From: Bacillus sp. BP-3
Lineage (GTDB): Bacteria; Bacillota; Bacilli; Bacillales; Bacillaceae_G
NCBI RefSeq assembly: GCF_028401955.1
Contig: NZ_JAQOTJ010000014.1
Coordinates: 53,004 to 117,003, forward strand
Direction: 5' to 3'
DNA length: 64,000 nt
The notes beneath the pieces are model-generated. The model was not told where the DNA came from. It saw only the letters and a list, made by a program, of their open reading frames with translations, and did not search any database. The translations under genes were made by a program, and so were the position numbers. Numbering within the stretch: position 1 is the first letter of the stretch; each line of letters starts with the position of its first letter. Below are positions 18,773 to 27,595 of the stretch, in pieces.

Positions 18773-18886
18773 GGTAGAGACCAGAGCATCTGGGCTGTCA
18801 GGGCCTTTTCTTGCCACATGCGGGGGTAAGTGCAGGTCATATTTTGAGTAATCTATATGTTTAAACGTCACTATAGATATATAAAC
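18743..18886 (+). repeat. Second-family dispersed repeat (copy C), overlapping a gene end
   Basis: AAAAACCTCTTTCTTTTTA and CAGAGCATCTGG match copies A and B, and the later ATCTATATGT block matches the family more loosely. The first 30 bp lie inside the GT-C reading frame and supply its stop codon. The arrangement is probably an insertion at the 3' end of the gene. Confidence 0.65.
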
Positions 18887-18989
18887 TTGTAAATTTCATT
18901 GTTCTTTAAATTACATGTAAAATATTCACACCCAAAAAGATACTGGTGATTTCTGAATCGTCGATTGTGCCAGATGTGTTCCAATATAA

Positions 18990-19031
18990 TAACAGCCTGT
19001 CCAAAAATGAAATAAACGGAACAGGCTGTTA
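18990..19031 (-). terminator. Terminator of msrAB
   Basis: TAACAGCCTGT against ACAGGCTGTTA with a 20-base interior, placed just after the msrAB stop codon on the minus strand. Confidence 0.75.
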
Positions 19032-19036
19032 CATTT

Positions 19037-19996
19037 TTAGCGTCTAAACAGGATGAGAAAATCCCCATATCCCTCTTTTTCTAAATCCTCTTTAGGGATA
19101 AAGCGTAATGCAGCAGAGTTAATACAATAGCGCAAACCATTTGGTCCCGGTCCATCTGGAAATACGTGTCCCAAATGAGAATCTGCCTCTTTACTGCGCA
19201 CTTCCGTTCTCGTCATATTATGACTTACATCTGTTTTTTCCTTAATACTTGCTGATAACATTGATTTCGTAAAACTGGGCCACCCACAACCGCTATCAAA
19301 TTTATCTAACGAACTAAATAAAGGCTCTCCTGACACGATATCAACGTAAATACCTTCTTCTTTATGGTTCCAATATTCATTTTGAAAAGGTGGTTCTGTT
19401 CCGTTTTCTTGCGTAACATAAAATTGCATGTCAGTAAGCTTTTCCTTTAAATGAGCATTATCCTTTGGCCAATATCTTTTGATAAACGCATCACGCCCTG
19501 AACCTTGGCGATATAAAGCGTATCGAAACGAATTTTTCTCATGGTAACCTTGATGATAATCTTCCGCAGGATAAAATGTTGTAGCAGGTAAAATTTTTGT
19601 GACAATCGGCTTCGAAAAGCGCCCACTTTCTTCTAACTCACGTTTAGACGTTTCTGCGGCTTTACGTTGCTCTTCATTATGATAAAAAATGACTGTTTCA
19701 TATGATTGTCCACGATCATGAAATTGACCTCCGGCATCAGTTGGATCAATTTGTTGCCAATATAAGCACAGCAATTGCCCATACGACATACGCTCTGGAT
19801 CAAAAGTAATTTGTACCGCTTCATAATGCCCAGTTGTTTCTGAGCAAACTTCTTTGTATGTTGGATTTTCCTTATGTCCACCTGTATATCCAGATACAAT
19901 CTTTATAACGCCATCCATTTCCTCAAATGGCGACACCATGCACCAAAAACAGCCTCCAGCAAATGTTGCAAATTCATATTTTTCATTTACAACCAC
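19037..19996 (-). CDS. msrAB: Bifunctional methionine sulfoxide reductase MsrA/MsrB
   Basis: 319-residue fusion. The N-terminal MsrA domain (about 5-155) has the GCFWC motif with catalytic Cys16 and reduces Met-S-sulfoxide. The C-terminal MsrB domain (about 178-315) has [14 protein letters not shown] and [11 protein letters not shown] with catalytic Cys291 and reduces Met-R-sulfoxide. The CxxC pairs that bind zinc in many MsrB proteins are absent, so this is the non-zinc form. The GTG start at 19996 follows GGGGTGAAGAA. No signal peptide is present, so it is a cytoplasmic oxidative-damage repair enzyme. Flanked by terminators on both sides. Confidence 0.93.
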   Translation of the reverse strand: MVVNEKYEFATFAGGCFWCMVSPFEEMDGVIKIVSGYTGGHKENPTYKEVCSETTGHYEAVQITFDPERMSYGQLLCLYWQQIDPTDAGGQFHDRGQSYETVIFYHNEEQRKAAETSKRELEESGRFSKPIVTKILPATTFYPAEDYHQGYHEKNSFRYALYRQGSGRDAFIKRYWPKDNAHLKEKLTDMQFYVTQENGTEPPFQNEYWNHKEEGIYVDIVSGEPLFSSLDKFDSGCGWPSFTKSMLSASIKEKTDVSHNMTRTEVRSKEADSHLGHVFPDGPGPNGLRYCINSAALRFIPKEDLEKEGYGDFLILFRR

Positions 19997-20054
19997 TTCT
20001 TCACCCCATTATCTTTTTTTACAGTATGGCATACAAAAATGTAAGTTATAAATA

Positions 20055-20080
20055 AAAAAGCATCAAAATAGATGCTTTTT
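20055..20080. terminator. Bidirectional terminator between the AI-2E gene and msrAB
   Basis: AAAAAGCATC-AAAATA-GATGCTTTTT. It overlaps the stop codon of the AI-2E family gene. Confidence 0.8.
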
Positions 20081-21149
20081 ATTTCTTATTTACCATTTCT
20101 TCTTTCTCATCACTTATTACTTCTAACACATCGAGTAAAAACATAAAAATTGGAATTCCTATAATCAATCCCCATACACCTAAAAAATGTTCAGAGAAAA
20201 TTAAAATCATAAATGTATAAAATATAGGTAAATTTGTTTTTTCTGACATAAACTTTGGATTTAAGAAATAACTTTCAATCGCATGAATAACTGCCACAAT
20301 AATTAAAACATATAAAATATAAACCATGCCACCGGTATTATAAGCAATTATACAAAGTGGAAACAGCGAAATAATTACACCCGCGACTGGAATAAGCCCC
20401 AACAAGAAGATCATTAACGCTAGTCCAAGTAACTGTGGGAAACCTAAAATCCAAAGTGCAATGGTCGATAACACACAATTTACAATCGCAATTAAAAATT
20501 GCGCCTCAATCACTTTTCCGAATGAGCGAGCAAATTTTCTTCCAAAATACTCAATTTCATTATAGAAAATGGCTAGTTTACTCTCTTTGAACTTCGCTGT
20601 AAACATAACAATTCTTGACTTTTCTAGCAAGAAAAATAAGCTCAAAATAAGTGAAAGTAAAATTTGCAAACTTACTTTCCAAACGTTTGTAAGTGAATTA
20701 TAAATAATATCAACGCCTTGATTCACATACTTCGATAATTCCACATGATCAATTGCAGAAACTAGATATCTAACTACCTCATTATCAGGTGGATTTCTTA
20801 TAAATACATTAAACTGATACACAAGTTGCGTAATTTGTACCATTAAAACTGGTACATATTTGTATAATGTAATAACGATTCCACTAATTAATGCTGCATA
20901 TAAAAATGCAATAATTATTTTCCTATTAATTGGTAAAAAATGTTCCAACTTGCGAGAAATAAATTTTTGAAATCTATCCATTAAATACGTAAGAATAAAT
21001 GTAATCAAAATTAAATTAAACATGCTTTTCATCCCATATAAGATGAGCACAAGTAACCCTAATATGGCTAATCTCTGAAACCCTTTACTTTGAAACAGGT
21101 TTTTCATTTGCATAATCGAAGCGTGATCTCTCCTGTCCTTATAATTCAT
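20079..21149 (-). CDS. AI-2E family transporter (UPF0118)
   Basis: Polytopic membrane protein of the YueF/YubA/PerM family, about 350 residues. Hydrophobic helices begin at LAILGLLVLILYGM. The family C-terminal region is present: LLGLIPVAGVIISLFP, NPKFMSEKTNLPIFYTFMILIF, and HFLGVWGLIIGIPIFMFLLD. Members export small molecules or exchange Na+/H+; the name does not prove autoinducer transport. The start is uncertain: ATG 21149 is used, but Met codons at 21113 and 21107 are also possible, and GGAGAG lies 16 bases before 21113. Single gene with its own terminator. Confidence 0.82.
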   Translation of the reverse strand: MNYKDRRDHASIMQMKNLFQSKGFQRLAILGLLVLILYGMKSMFNLILITFILTYLMDRFQKFISRKLEHFLPINRKIIIAFLYAALISGIVITLYKYVPVLMVQITQLVYQFNVFIRNPPDNEVVRYLVSAIDHVELSKYVNQGVDIIYNSLTNVWKVSLQILLSLILSLFFLLEKSRIVMFTAKFKESKLAIFYNEIEYFGRKFARSFGKVIEAQFLIAIVNCVLSTIALWILGFPQLLGLALMIFLLGLIPVAGVIISLFPLCIIAYNTGGMVYILYVLIIVAVIHAIESYFLNPKFMSEKTNLPIFYTFMILIFSEHFLGVWGLIIGIPIFMFLLDVLEVISDEKEEMVNKK

Positions 21150-21321
21150 TTTTATTTTATTGTACAATATAAACGATACTTTCAGAACGTATTATTATAA
21201 ACTAAATAAAAAGTTTTATTATGAAACATTAAAAACTGACGTATAAACAGTCAGATACAAGGTTTAAGAAAACCAGTACACGCCACAGTAACTTATAGCA
21301 AAATTTAAATGGATAGAAAAA

Positions 21322-21351
21322 ACCCTCATCTGCTTTAACTATAGATGAGGA
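21322..21351. terminator. Bidirectional terminator-like hairpin
   Basis: CCTCATC against GATGAGG with A-run and T-run flanks, in the 286-bp gap between the GT-C gene at 21454 and the AI-2E gene. It most likely ends the GT-C transcript coming from the right on the minus strand. Confidence 0.75.
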
Positions 21352-21453
21352 TTTTTTCCATATACTCCACTTGCTTCTGTTTCACATTAATGTCTTAACT
21401 AAAGAATAGAGCAAATCTTTTTGTTGTTCAGTTGTCATAGTAAACCACAAGTT

Positions 21454-23019
21454 TTACAAACTTTTATCCTTATAGAGTAGGTATTTTCTTTCTGCTCCTT
21501 CTACAAATTGCGTATGCTCAGCAACTAAACGATAATTTTCACGAAGATAAGGAACTGTAACCTGATTTGGGCTCATTTTTGGATCGACTCTTAATACAAC
21601 AAATTTAACTTTTCTCTCTTTTATATAACGATGTTGTTCATCCATATTTTCAGGATATTCATTATAATCAATGTTTTGTCTTTCAAAATAGCGGATATTC
21701 GGTACAATATCTGCCACCAAATAAAACCCTCCGTCTAACTCACCATAATTTAATAACGTTGGATTCGGTTCTTGATGCATGATTTCTGCAAATTTTTCTT
21801 GTGCAAGAGGTTCCTTCTGATAGAACTTTGAAGACTTCATATTTGAATTATAACCGAAGCAAAAGAAAATTGTTGCCATTGCCATCATTGATAGGGCAAA
21901 CCATTTACTTTTATCAAGAGTAATCTGTGACTTGATATTAGCATTTTGAATAAAATGAGCGATTGCTATCAATCCAAATAGTCCTAAAGGAGTTATAATA
22001 AGGAAGTAGTATGGATAGCCTCTTCCCCCAATATATACTCCTACTATTAGGAAAATGATCGTACTTAAAAGCATCCATTTTTGGCTTCTATCTTTAAAAT
22101 ACTTCCATGTAAACATAAAATCAATTAGACCAACAAGAATTAACACTTTACTTTCGAAATTACCATTAAATGCATCTCCAAAAGTAAACGCAAAATTGGC
22201 TAGTTTTTCAACTTTACCAACTTGTGATGAATAAGTACCAAGATTAAATTTTAAATACACATCTATCAAATCTTGAATTGCATGATTCATACCAAAATAG
22301 ATAAACCATGGAATACTTGCAAGAACTAGCCCCGCAAACGTGAAAACAATTGCGTTCACTAAGTCCTTCCATCTTTTTTCACCTATACAAATAATTAAAA
22401 TTGCAAGATAGAATCCAATCCAAGCCCCGACAAGGGTAAATTTAATCCAAAATACACAGGCAATCATAATCCCATTTAGAAGAAAAATTCCTCGTTTAAA
22501 TAGAGAATCAGAGCCATACTTATAATATTTAAATATCATATAAAGAAGTGTCATTATGAAAGGAATTGAAAACTCTTCAGCACTATCCCCAAAACGAAAT
22601 GCATTTTGATTTAATACTAATACTGGGAAAAAAATAGATATAAGTGCAGAAGGCATCCACTTCAAATAAAGACGGGAAATCTTGAATGCTAAAACAACGT
22701 TAGCAAACATCGCAAGACTTTCCAGTATGTATACTCCAACGAAAGTAGTATGAGAAAACGAATAAGCTAATGCATGCAAACCATATAACAAAGGACCCTT
22801 TTGTTCAAAAATATCTTGATAAGGGACTACTCCATTAGCCATACCTTTTCCAACTGTAAAAAAGGCATTAGAGTCTACCCACTCACTTAACGTAAAGAAT
22901 GGAGATGTCTGCGTAAAAAACAGCATAATAAAAAAGGAATAAAAAAATAAAAAGATATTTAGTTTTTCAAATGATATTGTATTTATCCTGAGATCATTAA
23001 ATCTAACTGACTTTTTCAT
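21454..23019 (-). CDS. Large GT-C membrane glycosyltransferase
   Basis: 521 residues with about ten to twelve helices in the first 400 residues and a soluble outer C-terminal domain. Family features are an acidic outer-loop motif (SEWVDSNAFFTVGKGMANGVVPYQDIFEQKG, residues 45-75) and RFGDSAEEFSIPF. It is distinct from the paralogue pair A/B but of the same architecture. It lies 338 bp downstream of the GtrB-like gene on the same strand, the usual partner of this enzyme class: GtrB makes undecaprenyl-P-sugar and the GT-C protein transfers the sugar to a surface polymer. Substrates unknown. Confidence 0.75.
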   Translation of the reverse strand: MKKSVRFNDLRINTISFEKLNIFLFFYSFFIMLFFTQTSPFFTLSEWVDSNAFFTVGKGMANGVVPYQDIFEQKGPLLYGLHALAYSFSHTTFVGVYILESLAMFANVVLAFKISRLYLKWMPSALISIFFPVLVLNQNAFRFGDSAEEFSIPFIMTLLYMIFKYYKYGSDSLFKRGIFLLNGIMIACVFWIKFTLVGAWIGFYLAILIICIGEKRWKDLVNAIVFTFAGLVLASIPWFIYFGMNHAIQDLIDVYLKFNLGTYSSQVGKVEKLANFAFTFGDAFNGNFESKVLILVGLIDFMFTWKYFKDRSQKWMLLSTIIFLIVGVYIGGRGYPYYFLIITPLGLFGLIAIAHFIQNANIKSQITLDKSKWFALSMMAMATIFFCFGYNSNMKSSKFYQKEPLAQEKFAEIMHQEPNPTLLNYGELDGGFYLVADIVPNIRYFERQNIDYNEYPENMDEQHRYIKERKVKFVVLRVDPKMSPNQVTVPYLRENYRLVAEHTQFVEGAERKYLLYKDKSL

Positions 23020-23113
23020 TTCTTTTAAGTCTTCCTCTCATTCATTTAATTAAGGCCAGGAACATTTGATAGCTAGCTTTAAATGCCACGCTAATGTAAT
23101 ACCTACCCTAAAA

Positions 23114-23167
23114 ATTCATCCCCATCTTCAGACACGTACTAGGCAATAACCCAGCAGTAAGATGGGG
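23114..23167 (-). terminator. Terminator after the GtrB-like gene
   Basis: CATCCCCATCTT and AAGATGGGGATG, perfect 12-bp arms around a 30-base loop, followed by a T-rich tail on the minus strand. It lies in the 338-bp gap between GtrB and the GT-C gene. The remaining gap holds a 21-codon frame directly after the gtrB stop (23292-23357) with no ribosome binding site. Confidence 0.65.
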
Positions 23168-23357
23168 ATGATTTTGATTAGACACAGCCTAAATAATTGT
23201 TAGTAAATACTTATAAGGTTTGTCCATCCTAAGAATATTTTTCTATGGAATTCTCCTTAGCCATACATTCAACGAAAAACTTATACTAGACTCATAGCTT
23301 TTTTACGAATATCCACTCCAAAATACTTTTGTGAGGATGAATTTTCTTACTTTTCAT

Positions 23358-24353
23358 TTACTTTTTGATCAAGTCTGATACGTACTCTTTTTGTTTCTCA
23401 AGAACACTATTTTTTTCAATTGTATACCTCGGTCGCCCTTTTGTTTCTTTGAAAATTTTCCCTATATATTCACCAATAATTCCAATTGCCAACAACTGTA
23501 CTCCTCCAACAATCCAAATGGATAGCATTAACGAGGTCCAGCCACTAGTTGTATATGAAAAAACTTTTGCAAATAATGCATAAAGAGCAATTCCGATCCC
23601 AATAAGCACCATTAAAAACCCTAAATATGAAACGAATCTTATTGGTGCAACGCTAAATGAAGTAAGTCCGTCAAAAGCGAAGGCAATCATTTTCTTTAAT
23701 GGGTACTTCGATTCGCCAGCAAATCTTTCTTTGCGGTCATAATAAACATTAGTAGATTTAAAACCTAATAGAGGAACAATTCCGCGAATAAATAAGTTTT
23801 CTTCTTGATATTTTATAAATTCGTCTAACGCTCTTTTGCTCATTAAACGATAATCTGCATGGTTGGGTACTAACTTAACACCCATTTTTCCCATTAGACT
23901 GTAAAACCATAAAGCAGTATTTCTTTTAAATTTAGTGTCAGTGTCTCGCTTATCCCGAACCCCGTATACAATCTCATAACCCTCTTGATATTTATCAATA
24001 AATTGATAGATAACGTTAACATCATCTTGAAGGTCAGCATCTATTGAAACTACGCAATCTGAAAACTCTCTTGCTGATTCTAAACCCGCGATTAACGCTC
24101 CTTGATGACCAAAATTTCTACTTAATTTTAAACCTTGAACATAAGGGTTTGTTGCTGTTTTCTCTTCAATTATGCCCCAAGTATTATCAGCGCTTCCATC
24201 GTCTACATAAAAAATGATACTTTCATCACTTATTTTGTTATTTGCAACTAAATCGTCCATAACCCTTGTTAGTTCTTTTGTTGTTTCTTCTAATGTAGCT
24301 TCTTCATTGTAGCAAGGAACAACAATCGACAATAGAGGTACATTGCGTGCCAT
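23358..24353 (-). CDS. GtrB-like polyprenyl-phosphate glycosyltransferase (GT2)
   Basis: 331 residues. The N-terminal GT-A domain has VVPCYNEE (about 11-18), VDDGSADNTW, LSRNFGHQGALIAGL and the metal-binding SIDADLQDD (about 103-111). Two C-terminal helices (about 230-255 and 270-295) anchor it, then RPRYTIE. This is the DPM1/GtrB/YkcC/YkoT architecture, which transfers a hexose from a UDP-sugar to undecaprenyl phosphate on the inner leaflet. The three GT-C genes nearby are plausible users of the product. No GtrA-type small flippase is seen. Sugar identity unknown. Confidence 0.9.
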   Translation of the reverse strand: MARNVPLLSIVVPCYNEEATLEETTKELTRVMDDLVANNKISDESIIFYVDDGSADNTWGIIEEKTATNPYVQGLKLSRNFGHQGALIAGLESAREFSDCVVSIDADLQDDVNVIYQFIDKYQEGYEIVYGVRDKRDTDTKFKRNTALWFYSLMGKMGVKLVPNHADYRLMSKRALDEFIKYQEENLFIRGIVPLLGFKSTNVYYDRKERFAGESKYPLKKMIAFAFDGLTSFSVAPIRFVSYLGFLMVLIGIGIALYALFAKVFSYTTSGWTSLMLSIWIVGGVQLLAIGIIGEYIGKIFKETKGRPRYTIEKNSVLEKQKEYVSDLIKK

Positions 24354-24576
24354 TTTTCCACTCCTTAATTTTCAAAAAACTCTATTTCATATATCTTAAA
24401 AATTTTTAGCTTCAGTAATGCCTCAACTATTTTAACATATCCAGTTATAAAATGTAATAATACCCAGTAGCTTTTCAATTAAAATTAAAATTATTGTTAA
24501 GTATTTCTTTAACGTCTCTCCTAAGCAATGAGGAGCCTATTTGCTTATGGGAAGGTTTTCTTTGACTAATTTAGTT

Positions 24577-24640
24577 ATAAAATGAAACTTCCATCAGTGG
24601 GGACTTACTGTCCGTTAATGCTGATAAACTTTTTAGCACT
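24577..24640 (-). repeat. Partial bcr1-like repeat end
   Basis: ATAAAATGAAACTTCCATCAGTGGGG matches the TTTAT-side terminus of the bcr1-like family in reverse orientation, followed by a diverged inner part (ACTGTCCGTTA, TGCTGATAA). The other parts of the 412-bp gap 24354-24765 show only AT-rich sequence and the terminators listed. Confidence 0.55.
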
Positions 24641-24683
24641 GACCTAATAAAAATTAATTTTTTATCCCTTTCGAATCCCAAAA

Positions 24684-24723
24684 TAAAAAAGAAGAGAAAT
24701 ATTGATTCCTTTATTTCTCTTCT
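24684..24723 (-). terminator. Terminator of rlmH
   Basis: AGAAGAGAAATA and TATTTCTCTTCT, perfect 12-bp arms, followed by TTTTTTATTTT on the minus strand, 42 bp after the rlmH stop. Confidence 0.85.
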
Positions 24724-24745
24724 CCTTTTCATTCAGTTGATACCC

Positions 24746-24794
24746 TTAATCGTAATGAACCTTATCTACTTATGATAAGGTTCATTACGATTAA
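24746..24794. repeat. Perfect 20-bp inverted repeat built around the rlmH stop codon
   Basis: Arms 24746-24765 and 24775-24794 are perfect reverse complements. The 9-base loop is exactly the last two codons and stop of rlmH. The right arm encodes the conserved C-terminal residues INRNEPY and the left arm is its inverted copy directly after the stop. No T-run follows. Confidence 0.85.
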
Positions 24795-25245
24795 TTCGAA
24801 ATGCTCTATATACTTGTTCTAACAGTACCAAACGCATCAACTGATGCGGCAACGTCATTTTCGAAAACGACAATGACTCATTAGAGCGTTTCATCACTTC
24901 TTCACTTAATCCAAGCGATCCCCCAATAACAAATGCCACTTTGCTCTTCCCATATGTAGCAAGACGGTCTAAGTTTGCAGCAAATTCTTCTGATGATTTT
25001 TGTTTTCCTTCAATTGCTAATGCAATCACATGCGTATCATCAGAAATTCTATCCAAAATACGAATTCCTTCCTTTTCTTTTACCATTTGCATTTCTGCTT
25101 CACTCAAATTTTCTGGTGCTTTTTCATCTGGCAATTCAACAACTTCCACTTTCGCATAAGAAGATAGTCGTTTTAAATATTCTTCAATACCTTGTTTTAA
25201 ATATTTTTCTTTTAACTTTCCGATTGAGATAATTAAGATATTCAC
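24766..25245 (-). CDS. rlmH: 23S rRNA (pseudouridine-1915-N3)-methyltransferase RlmH
   Basis: 159 residues. The GTG start at 25245 follows GTGGGGAGTACAT; the frame runs further upstream but only this start gives the conserved [12 protein letters not shown] beginning and the normal family length. SPOUT methyltransferase fold with the SAM-binding knot: [38 protein letters not shown], and the C-terminal [10 protein letters not shown]. It methylates pseudouridine 1915 in helix 69 of 23S rRNA on assembled ribosomes. B. subtilis yydA is the same gene in the same origin-proximal context. Its stop codon sits in the loop of a striking palindrome. Confidence 0.95.
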   Translation of the reverse strand: MNILIISIGKLKEKYLKQGIEEYLKRLSSYAKVEVVELPDEKAPENLSEAEMQMVKEKEGIRILDRISDDTHVIALAIEGKQKSSEEFAANLDRLATYGKSKVAFVIGGSLGLSEEVMKRSNESLSFSKMTLPHQLMRLVLLEQVYRAFRINRNEPYHK

Positions 25246-25270
25246 ATGTACTCCCCACTTTACAAACACA

Positions 25271-25513
25271 TTATCCACAGAAGTTATCCACATATCCACA
25301 TGCATCATCCACATATTGTGTGGGAATCTGTGTTCGACACAACATATATCGCCTTATTTTGACAAAATTCACATATTTTTTTCTCGTCTTCTGCATTATC
25401 CACATTGTGGATAACTGGAGCTACTTCACATTCATCCACAATGATATCTAGCGCCAACTCTACATGTTCTAAACAACAAGGTAACTTCATAATTTTCACC
25501 TCACTTATCCACA
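25271..25513. promoter_or_regulatory. DnaA-box cluster at rlmH/yyzF
   Basis: Five perfect consensus 9-mers TTATCCACA: 25271-25279, 25284-25292, 25396-25404, 25406-25414 (reverse) and 25505-25513, plus near-boxes ATATCCACA at 25292-25300 and CATCCACA near 25305. Two boxes form a head-to-head palindrome inside yyzF. From memory, DnaA binds a cluster beside yydA (rlmH) in B. subtilis, so this looks like the conserved counterpart, about 29 kb from oriC. Confidence 0.85.
25305..25490 (-). CDS. yyzF: CxxH/CxxC small protein YyzF
   Basis: 61 residues from ATG 25490 (GTGAGGTG 6-7 bases upstream). It has CCLEH near the N-terminus and CEFC in the middle, a possible zinc knuckle. Function unknown; homologues are conserved beside rlmH in Bacillus. 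The codons for VIHNVDNA contain two converging DnaA boxes, so DNA function constrains this gene. Confidence 0.8.
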   Translation of the reverse strand: MKLPCCLEHVELALDIIVDECEVAPVIHNVDNAEDEKKICEFCQNKAIYVVSNTDSHTICG

Positions 25514-25517
25514 ATAG

Positions 25518-25545
25518 AAAACAGGAGGGGGCCGCCTCCTGTTTT
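25518..25545 (-). terminator. Terminator of the wal operon after htrC
   Basis: AAAACAGGAGGC/GCCTCCTGTTTT hairpin with T-tail, overlapping the htrC stop codon. Confidence 0.85.
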
Positions 25546-26737
25546 AATACTGCTGACTGCCTAATTTTACAGTTGTTGTTACTCGTTTTGCACCACGATA
25601 ATATGTAATCGTCATCTTATCGTCAATTTTCTTATTGTATAGAATTTTTCGGAATGCAATAATATCCTGGACTGTTTTTCCATCAACCGCTACAATGACA
25701 TCATATTCATGTAAACCAGCATCGTTACCTGGCGATGGACTTTTTACATCTAAAATACATACACCTTCCGTTACATTAGCTGGGATATGCAATGTTTTAT
25801 CCCAATAATAAGTAGGAATTTCATTTAAAGATCTAAGCTCAACTCCAACATAAGGCCGTCTTACTTTCCCATACTTTTCGAGCTCATTCATCACAGGGAC
25901 AGCTCTTGCAACAGGAATTGCAAGTCCAATTCCCTCTACCTCTTTTGCAGCAATTTTCATGGAGTTAATGCCAATAAGTTGCCCTGCTTCATTTACAAGA
26001 GCCCCACCACTATTACCAGGATTAATCGCAGCATCTGTCTGCAATACTTCTACTTGCCAATCATAATGTCCATCTTGATCTAAATCAACCGGTACAATGC
26101 GTTCATTGGCTGAAATAATCCCTTGTGTTACAGTACCTGAAAATTGTAAACCTAGTGGATTTCCGATTGCAAGTGCAGCTTCACCACGTTTAACTTTCGT
26201 AGAATCACCAAGATCAATAATCTTTTTCGCATATTTTTCATCAATTTGTACGACAGCTAAATCTGTTACAACATCGGTTCCTAAAATTTTTCCAGGAACT
26301 TTTTTTCCATCGCTCAAACTTACTTCAATGCGATTTGCTCCTGCTACGACATGATTATTCGTTACAATGTACGCGTGTCCATTTTCTTTCTTATAAATCA
26401 CACCAGACCCTGTTCCTGCTTCTGAATCTGCTTCTGAAAAATTATCACGCTGAATGTTAATAATACCAACAACTGCTTCTGAAGCGCGGTCAACAGCCTT
26501 AACAAAACCATCTCCGGTATTCGCAACCTGAGGAGTAGACTGTGCTATATACTGTTTCTCTTCACTCGCCTCTGTTTCTCTTATTGTAGTCCAACCTAAT
26601 TTCGAAAACGTTGGAATAGCAAAAGCAAATAATGTAGCACCAATGACTGTTCCCGCTACACCAGAAATAAAAATATGTTTATGCTTTTGCTTTCTTTTTC
26701 GTTTCATTTGCATATCTTCTTCATCAATAAAGGACAT
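25544..26737 (-). CDS. htrC: HtrA-like serine protease HtrC with PDZ domain
   Basis: 397 residues. Basic N-terminus (KRKRKQKHK), one signal-anchor helix at about 21-43, then an S1C trypsin-like protease with catalytic His129 (TNNHVVAG), Asp159 (VTDLAVV) and Ser243 (GNSGGAL). A C-terminal PDZ domain spans about 290-390. It is an envelope quality-control protease active outside the membrane. It is the last gene of the walRKHIJ-htrC operon, 63 bp after walJ, as in B. subtilis (yyxA). Confidence 0.93.
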   Translation of the reverse strand: MSFIDEEDMQMKRKRKQKHKHIFISGVAGTVIGATLFAFAIPTFSKLGWTTIRETEASEEKQYIAQSTPQVANTGDGFVKAVDRASEAVVGIINIQRDNFSEADSEAGTGSGVIYKKENGHAYIVTNNHVVAGANRIEVSLSDGKKVPGKILGTDVVTDLAVVQIDEKYAKKIIDLGDSTKVKRGEAALAIGNPLGLQFSGTVTQGIISANERIVPVDLDQDGHYDWQVEVLQTDAAINPGNSGGALVNEAGQLIGINSMKIAAKEVEGIGLAIPVARAVPVMNELEKYGKVRRPYVGVELRSLNEIPTYYWDKTLHIPANVTEGVCILDVKSPSPGNDAGLHEYDVIVAVDGKTVQDIIAFRKILYNKKIDDKMTITYYRGAKRVTTTVKLGSQQY

Positions 26738-26800
26738 GTTTGCTCACCTAACCTTCCGAAAGCATCTCTATTTTCCTTTATTGTTTACCAAAATGAAGAA

Positions 26801-27595
26801 TTATACGTATTGAATTTTAGTTGGCGCTTTCGGATCAGTATCGTGCAGCTGGAACGCTTCTCCTACAGCAAGTCCTCTTTCTTCAAGCACTTGCGCAACA
26901 GACATACGAGCAAGTTCTTTCATATTGTTATCTAAACTAAGGTGAGCCAAATAAATATGCTTTGTTTCATCAGTAATTACATCAGTCATTGCTAGAGCTG
27001 CATCTTCATTACAAACATGCCCTACATCACTTAAAATTCTTCGTTTAACACTCCATGGATAACGTCCCATTCGGAGCATTTCAACGTCGTGATTACTCTC
27101 AAACACAAAAGCATTGGCTCCCTTAATAATCCCTTTCATTCGGTCGCTAACATACCCAGTATCTGTAATAAGCGCTAATTTTCTTCCGTTATGATGAAAC
27201 GCATAAAACATTGGCTCCGCAGCGTCATGTGAAACGCCAAATGATTCCACTTCAATATCTCCAAATGTTTTCACTTCTCCAGTCGAGAAAACAAATTTTT
27301 GCTCCGTTGAAATATTGCCAATTAAGTGCTCCATTGCATTCCATGTTTTCTCATTTGCATAAACAGGTAAATGATACTTACGAGCCAACACACCTAGCCC
27401 TTTAATATGATCACTATGTTCATGTGTGACAAGAATACCAGATATACTATTTATATCTAATTCGGCTTGGTGAAACAACGCTTCCATTGCTTTCCCACTC
27501 AATCCCGCGTCTACTAATAATTTTTCACGTTCTGTCCCTACATACAGCGCATTTCCCGTACTGCCGCTTGCGAGTACACTAAAATGCAAACTCAT
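26801..27595 (-). CDS. walJ: MBL-fold metallohydrolase WalJ (YycJ)
   Basis: 264 residues. Metallo-beta-lactamase fold with the metal motif HEHSDH at residues 58-63, plus later His/Asp ligands ([24 protein letters not shown]). In Firmicutes WalJ has been linked to DNA replication/cell-wall coordination and 5'-exonuclease activity. Its ATGA start overlaps the walI stop, indicating translational coupling. Confidence 0.93.
   Translation of the reverse strand: MSLHFSVLASGSTGNALYVGTEREKLLVDAGLSGKAMEALFHQAELDINSISGILVTHEHSDHIKGLGVLARKYHLPVYANEKTWNAMEHLIGNISTEQKFVFSTGEVKTFGDIEVESFGVSHDAAEPMFYAFHHNGRKLALITDTGYVSDRMKGIIKGANAFVFESNHDVEMLRMGRYPWSVKRRILSDVGHVCNEDAALAMTDVITDETKHIYLAHLSLDNNMKELARMSVAQVLEERGLAVGEAFQLHDTDPKAPTKIQYV

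Noticed and set aside
23292-23357. 21-codon frame starting immediately after the gtrB stop (begins MKSKKIHPHK)
   Set aside because: No ribosome binding site, ends before the terminator and has no recognisable homologue; it may be a relic of a lost gene but cannot be supported.
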